From contig JAEPNK010000001.1 of NCBI GenBank assembly GCA_017643495.1, forward strand, positions 601,623 to 665,622: DNA of 64,000 nt. Direction: 5' to 3'. Source of the stretch: Rhizobiaceae bacterium (lineage in GTDB: Bacteria; Pseudomonadota; Alphaproteobacteria; Rhizobiales; Rhizobiaceae). The position numbers were made by a program, and so were the translations under genes. The notes beneath the pieces were generated by a model that saw nothing but the letters and a program-made list of their open reading frames with translations, was not told the DNA's origin and made no database searches. This document shows, in pieces, positions 1 to 8,549 of this stretch; position 1 is the stretch's first letter, and every line of letters begins with the position of its first letter.

Positions 1-556
1 AGGCTTTCAGGCGTTTCTTGATCTGGGCAAACAGGTATTCTTCTTCTTCGGAACCGGGGTTTTCAATCAGTCCGGTTTCGCCGTTCTCAACGCGTGCGCC
101 AAGCAGGATATACATGGTGGCATCACCACCATCGTCCAGAATGAGATTGGCGGTGCCGAGGCTGGGTGCCGAATTGCTTTCCTGCTCATCACTCGGGAAA
201 TGGAATATCCGGTCAGCATAATCCCAGTATTCTTCGAGGGTTTCGCCCTTTGTTGCAAAGACCGGGGTTCCACCTGCAGCAATTGCAGCGGCGGCATGGT
301 CCTGTGTTGAATAGATATTGCATGACGCCCAGCGAACGTCTGCCCCAAGATGTGTCAGGGTTTCGATCAGGACAGCTGTCTGGATGGTCATGTGCAGCGA
401 GCCGGCGATTTTCGCTCCGCGAAGCGGTTTGGAGGAGCCGAACTCCTCACGAATGGCCATCAGGCCGGGCATTTCCGTCTCTGCAATGTCGATTTCCTTG
501 CGACCATAATCAGCAAGGGAAATATCTTTCACGATGTAATCGGTGAAGTCAGGCAT
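1..556 (-). CDS. ahcY: Adenosylhomocysteinase, N-terminal part (cut by window edge)
   Basis: S-adenosyl-L-homocysteine hydrolase splits SAH into adenosine and homocysteine in the cytoplasm and closes the methyl cycle. The reverse strand from the ATG at 554-556 reads without a stop to base 1, giving the first 185 residues. They begin [20 protein letters not shown] and contain the family landmarks [23 protein letters not shown] in two pieces ([20 protein letters not shown]), [18 protein letters not shown] and the early acidic loop near residue 165. The C-terminal two thirds, with the NAD-binding domain, lies outside the window. A 26-bp palindrome stands upstream, and the gene follows the HPr/HprK/ChvGI cluster on the same strand, the usual order in Rhizobiales. 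Confidence 0.96.
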   Translation of the reverse strand, partial: MPDFTDYIVKDISLADYGRKEIDIAETEMPGLMAIREEFGSSKPLRGAKIAGSLHMTIQTAVLIETLTHLGADVRWASCNIYSTQDHAAAAIAAGGTPVFATKGETLEEYWDYADRIFHFPSDEQESNSAPSLGTANLILDDGGDATMYILLGARVENGETGLIENPGSEEEEYLFAQIKKRLKA

Positions 557-677
557 CTCGTTTCCTTTTCGGGATAAGCTTGAACAGGTATCTGGACCGG
601 TATCGATGCAAGGCATCACACCCGGCACGCCGGTTGATCTTGCGCCACCCATAACAGCCGAAAGCCGTTTTCGCAAT

Positions 678-703
678 ATCATATAAAGATTTCTTTATAT
701 GAT
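678..703. promoter_or_regulatory. Perfect 26-bp palindrome upstream of ahcY, likely SahR-type operator
   Basis: Two perfect 12-base arms (ATCATATAAAGA and TCTTTATATGAT) flank a TT centre in the gap between ptsH and ahcY, 122 bases before the ahcY start. Known: many proteobacteria control ahcY and other methyl-cycle genes through SahR, an ArsR-family regulator that senses SAH and binds A/T-rich palindromes. Inferred: this site is the ahcY operator. No sahR gene is in the window. Confidence 0.7.
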
Positions 704-746
704 TGGGTTAAGCATGGTAAACAGCCTGCAACGCAAGAAGTTGCAT

Positions 747-1025
747 TCAGGCATCTTCATCGAACTTCCGGTATATCAGCTCTTCAATGGCGCTTAGTGC
801 CTGCTCGGCCTCCGGCCCGCTGGCGGTGACGTGAATCTGGCTTCCCTTGGATGCCGCAAGCATCATCAAGCCCATGATTGACGTGCCGCCTACAACATGC
901 CCGTCCTTGCTGACCGAAAGTCTTGCATCAAAGGTTTCAGCGCATTTGACAAACTTTGCGGATGCACGGGCATGCAGACCCCGTTCATTGGAAATTTTAA
1001 GAACGCGGGAAATCGTGTCTGCCAA
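747..1025 (-). CDS. ptsH: Phosphocarrier protein HPr
   Basis: A 92-residue HPr of normal length. The active-site histidine is His18 in GLHARASAKFV, and the regulatory serine region is Ser49 in GTSIMGLMML, which HPr kinase phosphorylates. It lies 2 bases after the EIIA-Man gene and downstream of hprK, so the three form one transcription unit. In alphaproteobacteria this incomplete PTS generally moves phosphate for regulation rather than sugar uptake, and no EIIB/EIIC sugar permease is present here. Enzyme I is not in the window. Confidence 0.95.
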   Translation of the reverse strand: MADTISRVLKISNERGLHARASAKFVKCAETFDARLSVSKDGHVVGGTSIMGLMMLAASKGSQIHVTASGPEAEQALSAIEELIYRKFDEDA

Positions 1026-1027
1026 AC

Positions 1028-1432
1028 CTATTCCCCGCCCTGCAACACCTTGCTGGCTACATGTATGTATTTCCTGCCGGCTTCCTGTGCTTTTTCAGCA
1101 GTCTCCAGAATTGAATTGTTGCTGCGCAGGCTGGCGAGCTTGACCAGCATGGGCAGGTTGATGCCGGCAATCACTTCGATGTTGTCGTCCTGCATCATGG
1201 ATATGGCCATGTTGCTGGGTGTGCCACCAAACAGGTCTGTCAGGATGATGACCCCGGCACCGGTATCCACTGTTCGCACTGCCTTGGCTACATCTGCACG
1301 GCGGATCTCCATGTCGTCGTCAGCTTCAATGCTGATCGTTTCAAGATTGTCCTGGGGGCCGACGACATGTTCAAGTGCCTTGCGGAACTCTCCGGCAAGA
1401 TTGCCATGGGTGACCAGTACAATTCCAATCAT
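1028..1432 (-). CDS. PTS EIIA component, mannose family (regulatory)
   Basis: A 134-residue EIIA(Man)-type protein starting MIGIVLVTHGNLAGEF. His9 in VTHG is the phosphoacceptor, and the family motif LTDLFGGTPSNMA follows near residue 70. An upstream start at 1480 would add a 16-residue tail with no family resemblance, so the ATG at 1430-1432 was chosen. No IIB, IIC or IID partner follows, so it is probably a regulatory phospho-relay protein. It lies between hprK and ptsH on the same strand, and in related bacteria this protein is linked to control of ChvG/ChvI-type systems. Confidence 0.9.
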   Translation of the reverse strand: MIGIVLVTHGNLAGEFRKALEHVVGPQDNLETISIEADDDMEIRRADVAKAVRTVDTGAGVIILTDLFGGTPSNMAISMMQDDNIEVIAGINLPMLVKLASLRSNNSILETAEKAQEAGRKYIHVASKVLQGGE

Positions 1433-1511
1433 GCGATTCTTCCAAAGTGGCTGTCTCGTGTCACTTTCAAGGCATTTCACTCACATCGCAAGAAAAATGA
1501 GTGTTTTCTGG

Positions 1512-1955
1512 TCATATCAGTTGCAAAGCTGCGAAAACTATCCGCACCGAGCGGTTTTCATGGCGCTCGGGCAACATGGTCAGGGGCAAGGGTCGGCCAA
1601 GATGACTGCTGAAGTCCGGTTGAGGCATTCTTTCCACCATTTCGTCTGGAACGAGACGGAAGACCTGTTTGATGGTTGTGGAGCCGCAATGGGGCATCTG
1701 GATTATTCCGTGGCCGGGCAATTCGGCCTTGCCGGCAATCATCTTGGGGGCTTCGGCAATGAGCGCTTCCCCATTGACCGTAAGCATCGCCTGGTCGTCA
1801 CAGATGAAAGAAGCGGGAATATTCTCGACCCTGGCCCTTTCCAGAAGGCCCATCATCAATGAGGTTTTGCCGCTTCCTGATTCTCCTTCGATCAGTATGC
1901 CGTTACCGTCCAGATTGATAACGCAGCAATGATGGTTTCGCGCAAAATGTGACAC
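1512..1955 (-). CDS. hprK: Short HPr kinase/phosphorylase (C-terminal catalytic domain only)
   Basis: The 147-residue protein has the Walker A motif GESGSGKTS near residue 24 and the HprK second motif region around FICDDQAML (residues 50-58). Full-length Firmicute HprK is about 310 residues. The alphaproteobacterial form lacks the N-terminal domain, so this length is normal for the lineage and is not a truncation. It phosphorylates HPr on Ser49. It begins 5 bases after the end of chvG, so it is probably co-transcribed with chvI-chvG. The C-terminal tail after residue 100 is poorly conserved. Confidence 0.9.
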   Translation of the reverse strand: MSHFARNHHCCVINLDGNGILIEGESGSGKTSLMMGLLERARVENIPASFICDDQAMLTVNGEALIAEAPKMIAGKAELPGHGIIQMPHCGSTTIKQVFRLVPDEMVERMPQPDFSSHLGRPLPLTMLPERHENRSVRIVFAALQLI

Positions 1956-1960
1956 AACAA

Positions 1961-3781
1961 TCAGCCATTTTTGTCGTCAGCGGGCAGAACTACAGTGAAA
2001 CGGGCACCTGTTTGGCCGTCAGTACGGTTTTTTACGGTAATCGTGCCTGCATGAGCTTCTATGATTTGCCTGCTGATGGAAAGGCCAAGGCCCGAATTCT
2101 GTCCAAACCCTTCCGACTCTGGCCGGTCGGTATAAAACCGCTCAAATATGCGGTCTACATTTTCGGCCTGAACACCCGGTCCATTGTCTTCAACCGTCAG
2201 GAAAATCGACTTTGCATCGCGTTGAAGTTCAATGGATACCTTGCCCTTGCTCTCGGGGACGAAGGATGCCGCATTGTCGATAAGGTTGTTGATGACCTGC
2301 CCCAGCCGGGTATCGTGTCCGGCGACCGGATAGCCGCGCTTGCCAAATCCTGTTCGCAGCACCTTGCATTCGATTTCCGCACTTTTCTTGTGGCGGCGCA
2401 CCTCACGGCTGGCTTCAACAATATTGTTGACGAGTTCGGCGAGATCAATTGTTTCGGCATGATCGCGCACGAGGTCGGCATCGAGACGCGAGGCATCGGA
2501 TATGTCGGTAATCAGTCGGTCAAGCCGCTTCACATCGTGCTGGATTACATCAAGCAAACGCTTGCGGGAATCATCTGTTTTGGCAAGTGGCAGTGTTTCC
2601 ACGGCACTGCGAAGGGAGGTGAGCGGATTCTTCAACTCATGGCTGACATCGGCAGCAAAGCTCTCGATTGCCTCGATCCGCTGGTAAAGGGATTCGGTCA
2701 TGTCACGGATCGAAACGGAGAGATTGCCCACTTCGTCCTGACGGGCAGAGAAGTCAGGTATGCTTACGCGTGACTTGACGCCCCGCTTGACGCGCTTTGC
2801 TGCTTCGGAAAGTTTGCGCAACGGGCTGGCAATCGTACTGGCCAGCAAGGCTGAGAGGACAAAGGTGACAATTGCAGCGACCAGAAAAATGCGAAGGATG
2901 GCCAGCCGTTCTTCACGAACAATCCGGTCAATATCGTCGCCTTCCGTTGAGAGCAGCAATACACCGAGCACGGCGCGGAACCGCTGGATCGGTACAGCCA
3001 CGGATACGGTGAGTTTGCCGTCAACAGTCTGCCGCACGATCGGGGTCGGCGCACCTGTCAGTGCAGCCTGGACTTCGGGATATTGCGTTCCGGGGCCGGT
3101 CAGGTCTCGGTAGACAGGCAGTTCCTCGCGTTGCAAAAGCCGGTTGAGCAGGTATCCGAGATATTTTGAAGACCAGATATCCTCGGTTTCGCCGATGGCT
3201 GGCAGATCGTAGCGCAAAATCTGGCCACCGGCATACAGGTTCCTCGAATCCAGGGTCAAAATGCCATCAGGATCATAAATCCTGGCCCGTGTATGGGTCG
3301 GCTTGATCAATGCCTGGAGAACCGGGGCAACCTGTTCCGGGTTGATCGGATACCGGAAATTCACGAGCGGATCGAGCCGTGGCTGAAGGCTTTCACCCGC
3401 TTTCAGTTCAAGCAGTTTTTCAGGGTCGATGGTAATCGCGTCGGGACTGGCTGTCGCGGATCCTGCTATCGCGCTGGCGATAATCCGGCCTTGTGTCAGC
3501 AGGCTTTCAATCTTGGAATCGATCAGCCCTTCACGAAACTGGTTCATGTAAAGGATCGTCGCAAGCAGGACTGCCAGGGCTGCGAGATTGAGAAAGACAA
3601 TGCGCCGGGTAAGTGATGAAAAAAGTGTCAGCCGGACACTTCGGAAAGAGCGCGACAAAAGGCTCTTGCGCCGGGGCCCGGTTTCATCATTCAAATCGGC
3701 ATGCATTGGTTGCATGCCGGCATCTGCCTCTGGTTGGCTGCCTTGCGTTTCCTGCCCGGTTTCTGATGCCTTTTGGAGCAA
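1961..3781 (-). CDS. chvG: Sensor histidine kinase ChvG (ExoS)
   Basis: A 606-residue inner-membrane sensor. A cytoplasmic tail of about 60 residues precedes TM1 (residues 61-80), a periplasmic sensing domain (about 85-290) and TM2 (about 295-318). A HAMP segment follows, then the HisKA box with His381 in ADVSHELKNPLTSL and an HATPase domain with NNLIDNAASF, DNGPGV and GLGLSISRQI. ChvG works with ChvI and, in rhizobia and Brucella, controls envelope, acid-response, exopolysaccharide and host-interaction genes. It follows chvI by 5 bases, and hprK lies downstream. Family length and architecture are normal. Confidence 0.95.
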   Translation of the reverse strand: MLQKASETGQETQGSQPEADAGMQPMHADLNDETGPRRKSLLSRSFRSVRLTLFSSLTRRIVFLNLAALAVLLATILYMNQFREGLIDSKIESLLTQGRIIASAIAGSATASPDAITIDPEKLLELKAGESLQPRLDPLVNFRYPINPEQVAPVLQALIKPTHTRARIYDPDGILTLDSRNLYAGGQILRYDLPAIGETEDIWSSKYLGYLLNRLLQREELPVYRDLTGPGTQYPEVQAALTGAPTPIVRQTVDGKLTVSVAVPIQRFRAVLGVLLLSTEGDDIDRIVREERLAILRIFLVAAIVTFVLSALLASTIASPLRKLSEAAKRVKRGVKSRVSIPDFSARQDEVGNLSVSIRDMTESLYQRIEAIESFAADVSHELKNPLTSLRSAVETLPLAKTDDSRKRLLDVIQHDVKRLDRLITDISDASRLDADLVRDHAETIDLAELVNNIVEASREVRRHKKSAEIECKVLRTGFGKRGYPVAGHDTRLGQVINNLIDNAASFVPESKGKVSIELQRDAKSIFLTVEDNGPGVQAENVDRIFERFYTDRPESEGFGQNSGLGLSISRQIIEAHAGTITVKNRTDGQTGARFTVVLPADDKNG

Positions 3782-3786
3782 CCGTT

Positions 3787-4494
3787 TTATGCCTCCCGGA
3801 AGCGGTATCCAACACCATAAAGGGTTTCGATCATGTCGAAACTGTCATCCTGTACCTTGAATTTCTTGCGAAGCCGCTTGATGTGGCTGTCAATCGTACG
3901 GTCATCAACATACACCTGATCGTCATAGGCAGCATCCATGAGGGAGTCCCGGCTTTTCACGACACCCGGGCGCTGGGCCAGTGCAAACAGGATAAGAAAT
4001 TCCGTGACTGTTAGCGTAACGGGTTTGCCTTTCCAGGTACAGGTATGGCGTTCCTGATCCATTACAAGACGGCCCCGCTCGAGTGTCTTGGCAGAGGTTT
4101 CTGCTCCCTTGGTGCCCGGATTGTCCGGCAGGGCGCTTGCCCGTCGCAAGACTGCCTTTACCCGCTCGACCAGAAGCCGCTGGGAAAAGGGTTTCTTTAT
4201 GAAATCGTCAGCTCCCATCTTGAGGCCAAACAACTCATCGATCTCTTCATCCTTCGATGTCAGGAAAATAACCGGAAGATCAGATGTCTGGCGCAGTCTG
4301 CGCAACAGTTCCATTCCGTCCATGCGTGGCATCTTGATATCAAAAATCGCCAGATCCGGCCGTTTGGTGTTCAGGCCTTCAAGGGCAGATGCACCGTCAG
4401 TATAGGTCTCAACCTTGTATCCTTCGGATTCAAGGGCGATCGAAACCGAGGTAAGAATGTTGCGGTCATCATCAACCAGTGCGATTGTCGGCAT
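3787..4494 (-). CDS. chvI: Response regulator ChvI, OmpR/PhoB family
   Basis: The protein is 235 residues from the ATG at 4492-4494, which begins [19 protein letters not shown] and matches the usual ChvI N-terminus. Upstream in-frame starts (4530, 4641) add unconserved sequence. The receiver domain has phosphoacceptor Asp52 in [12 protein letters not shown] and Lys in FIKKPF. The C-terminal winged helix ends with [15 protein letters not shown] and a GVGYRF motif. It is divergent from pckA across a 301-base gap. In rhizobia ChvI influences pckA and envelope genes, so this arrangement may be functional. Confidence 0.95.
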   Translation of the reverse strand: MPTIALVDDDRNILTSVSIALESEGYKVETYTDGASALEGLNTKRPDLAIFDIKMPRMDGMELLRRLRQTSDLPVIFLTSKDEEIDELFGLKMGADDFIKKPFSQRLLVERVKAVLRRASALPDNPGTKGAETSAKTLERGRLVMDQERHTCTWKGKPVTLTVTEFLILFALAQRPGVVKSRDSLMDAAYDDQVYVDDRTIDSHIKRLRKKFKVQDDSFDMIETLYGVGYRFREA

Positions 4495-4795
4495 GGAAAT
4501 CGTCTCCGTACTTTGAAATGCCAAAGCCATGGCTTCTGTTCCTGATACAGGAATTGAAGTTGTTTTTCGATGCATTGGCTCCAGAAATGAGTAGAAATTG
4601 TGGCGTGGGCCTTCGGGGAAGAGCCCGACGGTTCGCTGCAAAATGGTTTCAGGGCCAAACTTTCCACAATATGGCGCCGTTGTTTACCCAAAATCACTAA
4701 TACCAATATAGGAGTGGAAATTTGCGGTTCGTGACGTTAAGAAGCGCCATTCATCTGTTCCCGGGGCAGATGGGCGATGATCACAGGGCAGGAGC
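4495..4795. other. Divergent chvI–pckA intergenic region
   Basis: This 301-base gap must hold the promoters of chvI (left) and pckA (right). It is A/T-richer around 4680-4720. I see no hairpin, long repeat or small reading frame with a convincing ribosome site. An A/G-rich stretch at 4785-4794 precedes the pckA start. Confidence 0.5.
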
Positions 4796-6397
4796 GTGAG
4801 TACCATCATGAGCAACGAAAAAATCACGGCACATTTGCGGTCTTTGGGGATGCAGGAGCCGGGACAAATTCATGCGAACTTCGGCAATCCCGCCCTTTAT
4901 GAAGCTGCCATTGCCAGAAACGAAGGCAAACTGACCGACAAGGGCGCCTTTTCTGTTGTGACAGGCAAGCATACAGGGCGCTCTGCACAGGACCGGTTCA
5001 TTGTCCGTAACGCAGTCACCGACGATACCGTATGGTGGGACAACATGAAGGACATGGAGCAATCCGCCTTTGACCGCCTGCAAGCTGACATGATGGCATA
5101 TGCCAATGGTCGTGAACTCTTTGTCCAGGACCTGCAGGGAGGAGCGGATGCGTCCACGACCCTGAATGTGCGTGTGGTTTGTGAAAAGGCCTGGCATGCA
5201 CTGTTTATCAGACACCTCCTGATCCGTCCCGATGCCTCGACCCTTGAAGGTTTCCAGCCCGGTTTCACCGTTATAGACCTTCCCGGCTTCAACGCAGACC
5301 CGGAAAAACACGGTTGCAGAAGCGAAACGGTGATTGCCTGTGACTTTGACAAGAAGCTCGTTCTTATCGGAGGCACTTCCTATGCCGGGGAAATGAAAAA
5401 ATCGGTCTTTTCATATCTCAACTTTCTGCTTCCTGCTTCCGGCATCATGCCCATGCACTGTTCAGCCAATCATGATGAAGCTGGCAACAGTGCGGTGTTC
5501 TTTGGTCTTTCCGGCACCGGCAAAACGACACTTTCGGCTGATGCCTCGCGAACGCTTCTGGGCGATGATGAGCATGGCTGGAACGAAGACGGCATCTTCA
5601 ACTTCGAAGGTGGTTGCTATGCCAAGACCATCCGTCTTTCCGCTGAATCCGAACCCGAAATCTATGCAACGACACAACAGTTTGGCACAGTGCTGGAAAA
5701 TGTGGTGCTGGATGAAAAGCGCGTACCCGATTTCGATGACGGCTCTCTTACGGAAAATGGTCGATGCGCCTATCCGATTGACTACATTCCCAATGCCTCG
5801 GATACGGGTACCGCACCCCATCCAAAAAACATCATCATGCTGACAGCAGATGCCTTTGGTGTTCTTCCCCCGATTGCCAAACTGACACCTGCCCAGGCCA
5901 TGTATCATTTTCTGTCTGGCTATACTGCCAAGGTGGCCGGTACGGAAAAGGGTGTCAGCGGGACGCAGGCAACATTCTCGACCTGTTTCGGCGCGCCGTT
6001 CATGCCGCGCCATCCTTCTGAATACGGCAACTTGTTGCGCGATCTTATCGCCAGGCACAATGTTGATTGCTGGCTGGTCAATACCGGCTGGACCGGCGGG
6101 CCGTACGGAGAGGGATCACGCATGCCGATCAAGGCAACCCGCACGCTGCTTTCTGCCGCGCTGGATGGTTCGCTCAACGGTGCCGATTTCCGCAAGGATG
6201 CCAATTTTGGTTTCATGGTTCCCCAAACCGTGCCCGGTGTGGATTCTGCTATCCTTGAGCCGCGTACGACCTGGGACAACCCGCAAGCCTATGATGACCA
6301 GGCCAGAAAACTGGTCGGCATGTTCACGGACAACTTTGCCCGTTTCGAAGCACATGTGGACTCCGACGTTCTGGATGCAGCGCCTCTGGCTGGATAG
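4796..6397 (+). CDS. pckA: Phosphoenolpyruvate carboxykinase (ATP)
   Basis: A 533-residue ATP-dependent PEPCK, which converts oxaloacetate and ATP to PEP, CO2 and ADP at the entry to gluconeogenesis. Visible motifs are the phosphate loop [11 protein letters not shown] (residues 237-247), the metal/substrate segments GDDEHGW and [11 protein letters not shown], and RMPIKATR near the C-terminus. The first start is a GTG at 4796. An ATG at 4808 is an alternative, and the GGAG at 4791-4794 suits neither ideally. It runs divergently from chvI and converges with the K+ transporter gene, leaving only 5 bases between the two stops. Confidence 0.97.
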   Translation: MSTIMSNEKITAHLRSLGMQEPGQIHANFGNPALYEAAIARNEGKLTDKGAFSVVTGKHTGRSAQDRFIVRNAVTDDTVWWDNMKDMEQSAFDRLQADMMAYANGRELFVQDLQGGADASTTLNVRVVCEKAWHALFIRHLLIRPDASTLEGFQPGFTVIDLPGFNADPEKHGCRSETVIACDFDKKLVLIGGTSYAGEMKKSVFSYLNFLLPASGIMPMHCSANHDEAGNSAVFFGLSGTGKTTLSADASRTLLGDDEHGWNEDGIFNFEGGCYAKTIRLSAESEPEIYATTQQFGTVLENVVLDEKRVPDFDDGSLTENGRCAYPIDYIPNASDTGTAPHPKNIIMLTADAFGVLPPIAKLTPAQAMYHFLSGYTAKVAGTEKGVSGTQATFSTCFGAPFMPRHPSEYGNLLRDLIARHNVDCWLVNTGWTGGPYGEGSRMPIKATRTLLSAALDGSLNGADFRKDANFGFMVPQTVPGVDSAILEPRTTWDNPQAYDDQARKLVGMFTDNFARFEAHVDSDVLDAAPLAG

Positions 6398-6402
6398 GCA
6401 AT

Positions 6403-7749
6403 TCAGCCAAGGTAGATTTGCCCCGGCGGGTACTTGACCCTCGGTATGCTGCGCGTAGCCAGAAAAAACCCGACAGCAAGCGGCCCGACCCGGCCGACAA
6501 ACATCATGACGATGATGATTGCACGGCCAAGTGCGTCAAGTTCTCCGGTAGTTCCGCGAGACAGGCCGACCGTGCCAAATGCGGAGGTAACCTCGAACGC
6601 AAGGTCGAGAAACTCTCCATCATGGCTGATCGAAATCAGGAATATTCCGCTAAGGACCATCAAGATGGAGATGGTGGTCAAGGCCATCACCTTCATTACT
6701 TCCTCAATGCCGAGAGAGCGGCCAAAGGCATGCAGGGTTTGGCGGCGCCGGAAAAACGCCACCGTTGCCAGCAACAGCACAAACAGTGTTGTCACCTTGA
6801 TGCCGCCAGCTGTCGATGTACTGCCGCCGCCGACCAGCATCAATGTCATGGTAAGCAGCGTGGTGCTGTCATGCATGCCCGCTGTGTCTATCGTATTGAA
6901 ACCGGCTGTCCGGGGTGTCACGCCCTGGAACCAGCTGGCCCAGAGTTTGTCTGCAGTTGAGAGCGGACCCAACGTGGCAGGATTGCTCCATTCAAGCAGC
7001 CCGAACAGGATGGAGCCCCAGGCGATCAGTCCGATCGTGCCGACAATCATCAGTTTTGAATGAAGTGTCAGTTTGCGCCATTTGCGATTCTGGTAGATAT
7101 CGCCAACTACGATGAAGCCGAGACCGCCGAGAATGAACAATGCAGTGATAACCAGATTGATCAGCGGGTTGCCCACCCACTGTGAAAGGCTGTCGTCATG
7201 CAGGGCGAAGCCGGCATTGTTGAATGCCGATATCGAATGGAATACGGCTTGCCATATACCGGACCAGCCATAAGCCGGAACGAACACGAACATCAGGAGA
7301 AGGGTTCCTATGGCCTGGCAAACAAAGGCAACCACGGCAATGATCCGAACCAGCACAAAAAGGTTATGCATGGAGGTTTGGTTCAGGTCTTCGCGCAGGA
7401 TCAGCCGCTGTGGCATGCCCACGGGAATGCCAAGTGCGCCAAGTACCAGCACTGCAAAGGTCATCAGGCCAAGGCCGCCAAGCTGGATGAGAAATGCAAT
7501 AACCGCCTGGCCAAATCCCGTATAGGCACTTCCGGTATCTGCCAGCACCAGTCCGGTAACGGTGACAGCAGAGGTGGATGTGAAGAATGCATCCATCAGC
7601 GACACTTCACCATTATTGGCGATGGGCAGCCAGAGCAGGAAGGCACCAATGATGATGAAAACAAAATAGAACAGGACCAGAAATGCGGGGGGTGGCAATC
7701 TGGGGCGCCAAACGTTGCTGAACAGGAGACTGAACCTGCTTGCCATCAA
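6403..7749 (-). CDS. K+ uptake membrane subunit, TrkH/KtrB family
   Basis: A 448-residue polytopic inner-membrane protein built of repeated membrane–pore–membrane units. Selectivity-filter-like segments are visible (SAVTVTGL, SAFNNAGFAL, TPRTAGFNT, SAFGTVGLS), each with the central Gly typical of Trk/Ktr channels. At about 450 residues it is KtrB-sized rather than the longer classical TrkH. The downstream gene encodes the cytoplasmic RCK regulator and overlaps this gene by 4 bases, so the two form one K+ uptake complex driven by Na+ or membrane potential. Ends 5 bases from pckA, tail to tail. Confidence 0.93.
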   Translation of the reverse strand: MMASRFSLLFSNVWRPRLPPPAFLVLFYFVFIIIGAFLLWLPIANNGEVSLMDAFFTSTSAVTVTGLVLADTGSAYTGFGQAVIAFLIQLGGLGLMTFAVLVLGALGIPVGMPQRLILREDLNQTSMHNLFVLVRIIAVVAFVCQAIGTLLLMFVFVPAYGWSGIWQAVFHSISAFNNAGFALHDDSLSQWVGNPLINLVITALFILGGLGFIVVGDIYQNRKWRKLTLHSKLMIVGTIGLIAWGSILFGLLEWSNPATLGPLSTADKLWASWFQGVTPRTAGFNTIDTAGMHDSTTLLTMTLMLVGGGSTSTAGGIKVTTLFVLLLATVAFFRRRQTLHAFGRSLGIEEVMKVMALTTISILMVLSGIFLISISHDGEFLDLAFEVTSAFGTVGLSRGTTGELDALGRAIIIVMMFVGRVGPLAVGFFLATRSIPRVKYPPGQIYLG

Positions 7750-8435
7750 AGGCTCGATGCAAAGCTGCGCAAATCATTGCGCTGGCCAAGCAGCAGCAGG
7801 AGATCATTGCTTTCCAGCTCGCAGGAGCTTCCGTCCTGGCCGATATATTTGCTCCCCCGCATGACACCGATGCACCGCAGATTGAACTTTTCCTTGTGTG
7901 GCAGCTCAGAAAGGTTTTTCCCTTCAAGCGATTCGGGAATGCGGAAATTTACCACGTGGTAGCCGTTGCCGAGACTTACATAGTCGCGAACGAGGGGGTT
8001 GTGCAGAACCTGCGCAATGTGCTGGCCGACTTCGACTTCAGGGTGGACGATACGGTCCACACCAAGTTTGCTTAAAATGCGGTGGTGGGTTTTCGTTGTG
8101 GCCTTTGCCCAAACCACCGGGACACCGATAAGTTTGAGATTGATCGCTGCGAGAATGCTTGCTTCGAGGTCGGAACCCATTGCAATCAGGCCGATATCAC
8201 AATCTCCAAGACCTGCTTCACGCAACGCGGTATCATCACGGGCATCCACAATCATGGCCTGGGAGAGGGTTTCGGCATGATTGGCAACACGGCTTTCGGA
8301 AATGTCTATTCCGATGACATGATTGTCAAAACGCTGCAGCTCGGTGGCAACGGTACTGCCGAAATTACCCAGCCCGATCACTCCGAAAACGCGTCGACCC
8401 CGATAGGTCATTCGGCGCAGCTTTTTGTCACTCAT
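7746..8435 (-). CDS. K+ uptake regulatory subunit, TrkA/KtrA (RCK) family
   Basis: A 229-residue cytoplasmic protein. The Rossmann NAD/ATP-binding motif GVIGLGNFGSTVA is at residues 18-30, the acidic end of strand 2 is GIDIS, and a TrkA-C (RCK-C) domain fills roughly residues 145-229. Single-RCK length matches KtrA rather than the duplicated TrkA of enterics. Its 3' end overlaps the transporter gene start by 4 bases (ATGA type), so translation is probably coupled and the two subunits made together. It gates the pore by nucleotide binding. Confidence 0.93.
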   Translation of the reverse strand: MSDKKLRRMTYRGRRVFGVIGLGNFGSTVATELQRFDNHVIGIDISESRVANHAETLSQAMIVDARDDTALREAGLGDCDIGLIAMGSDLEASILAAINLKLIGVPVVWAKATTKTHHRILSKLGVDRIVHPEVEVGQHIAQVLHNPLVRDYVSLGNGYHVVNFRIPESLEGKNLSELPHKEKFNLRCIGVMRGSKYIGQDGSSCELESNDLLLLLGQRNDLRSFASSL

Positions 8436-8549
8436 GATTTTGCTCTTGGGAAATCTTAAGGGTCATGTCACGCGAACAGGTGATATCGTGGTTCACCGGA
8501 ATATAGCCCTTTTGGCATTCCCGGCAAAGTCTGCAACTTCGATTTGCAT

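Noticed and set aside
1949..2773. A 274-codon open frame on the plus strand opposite chvG
   Set aside because: It lies wholly within a clear histidine kinase gene and shows no recognisable domain.
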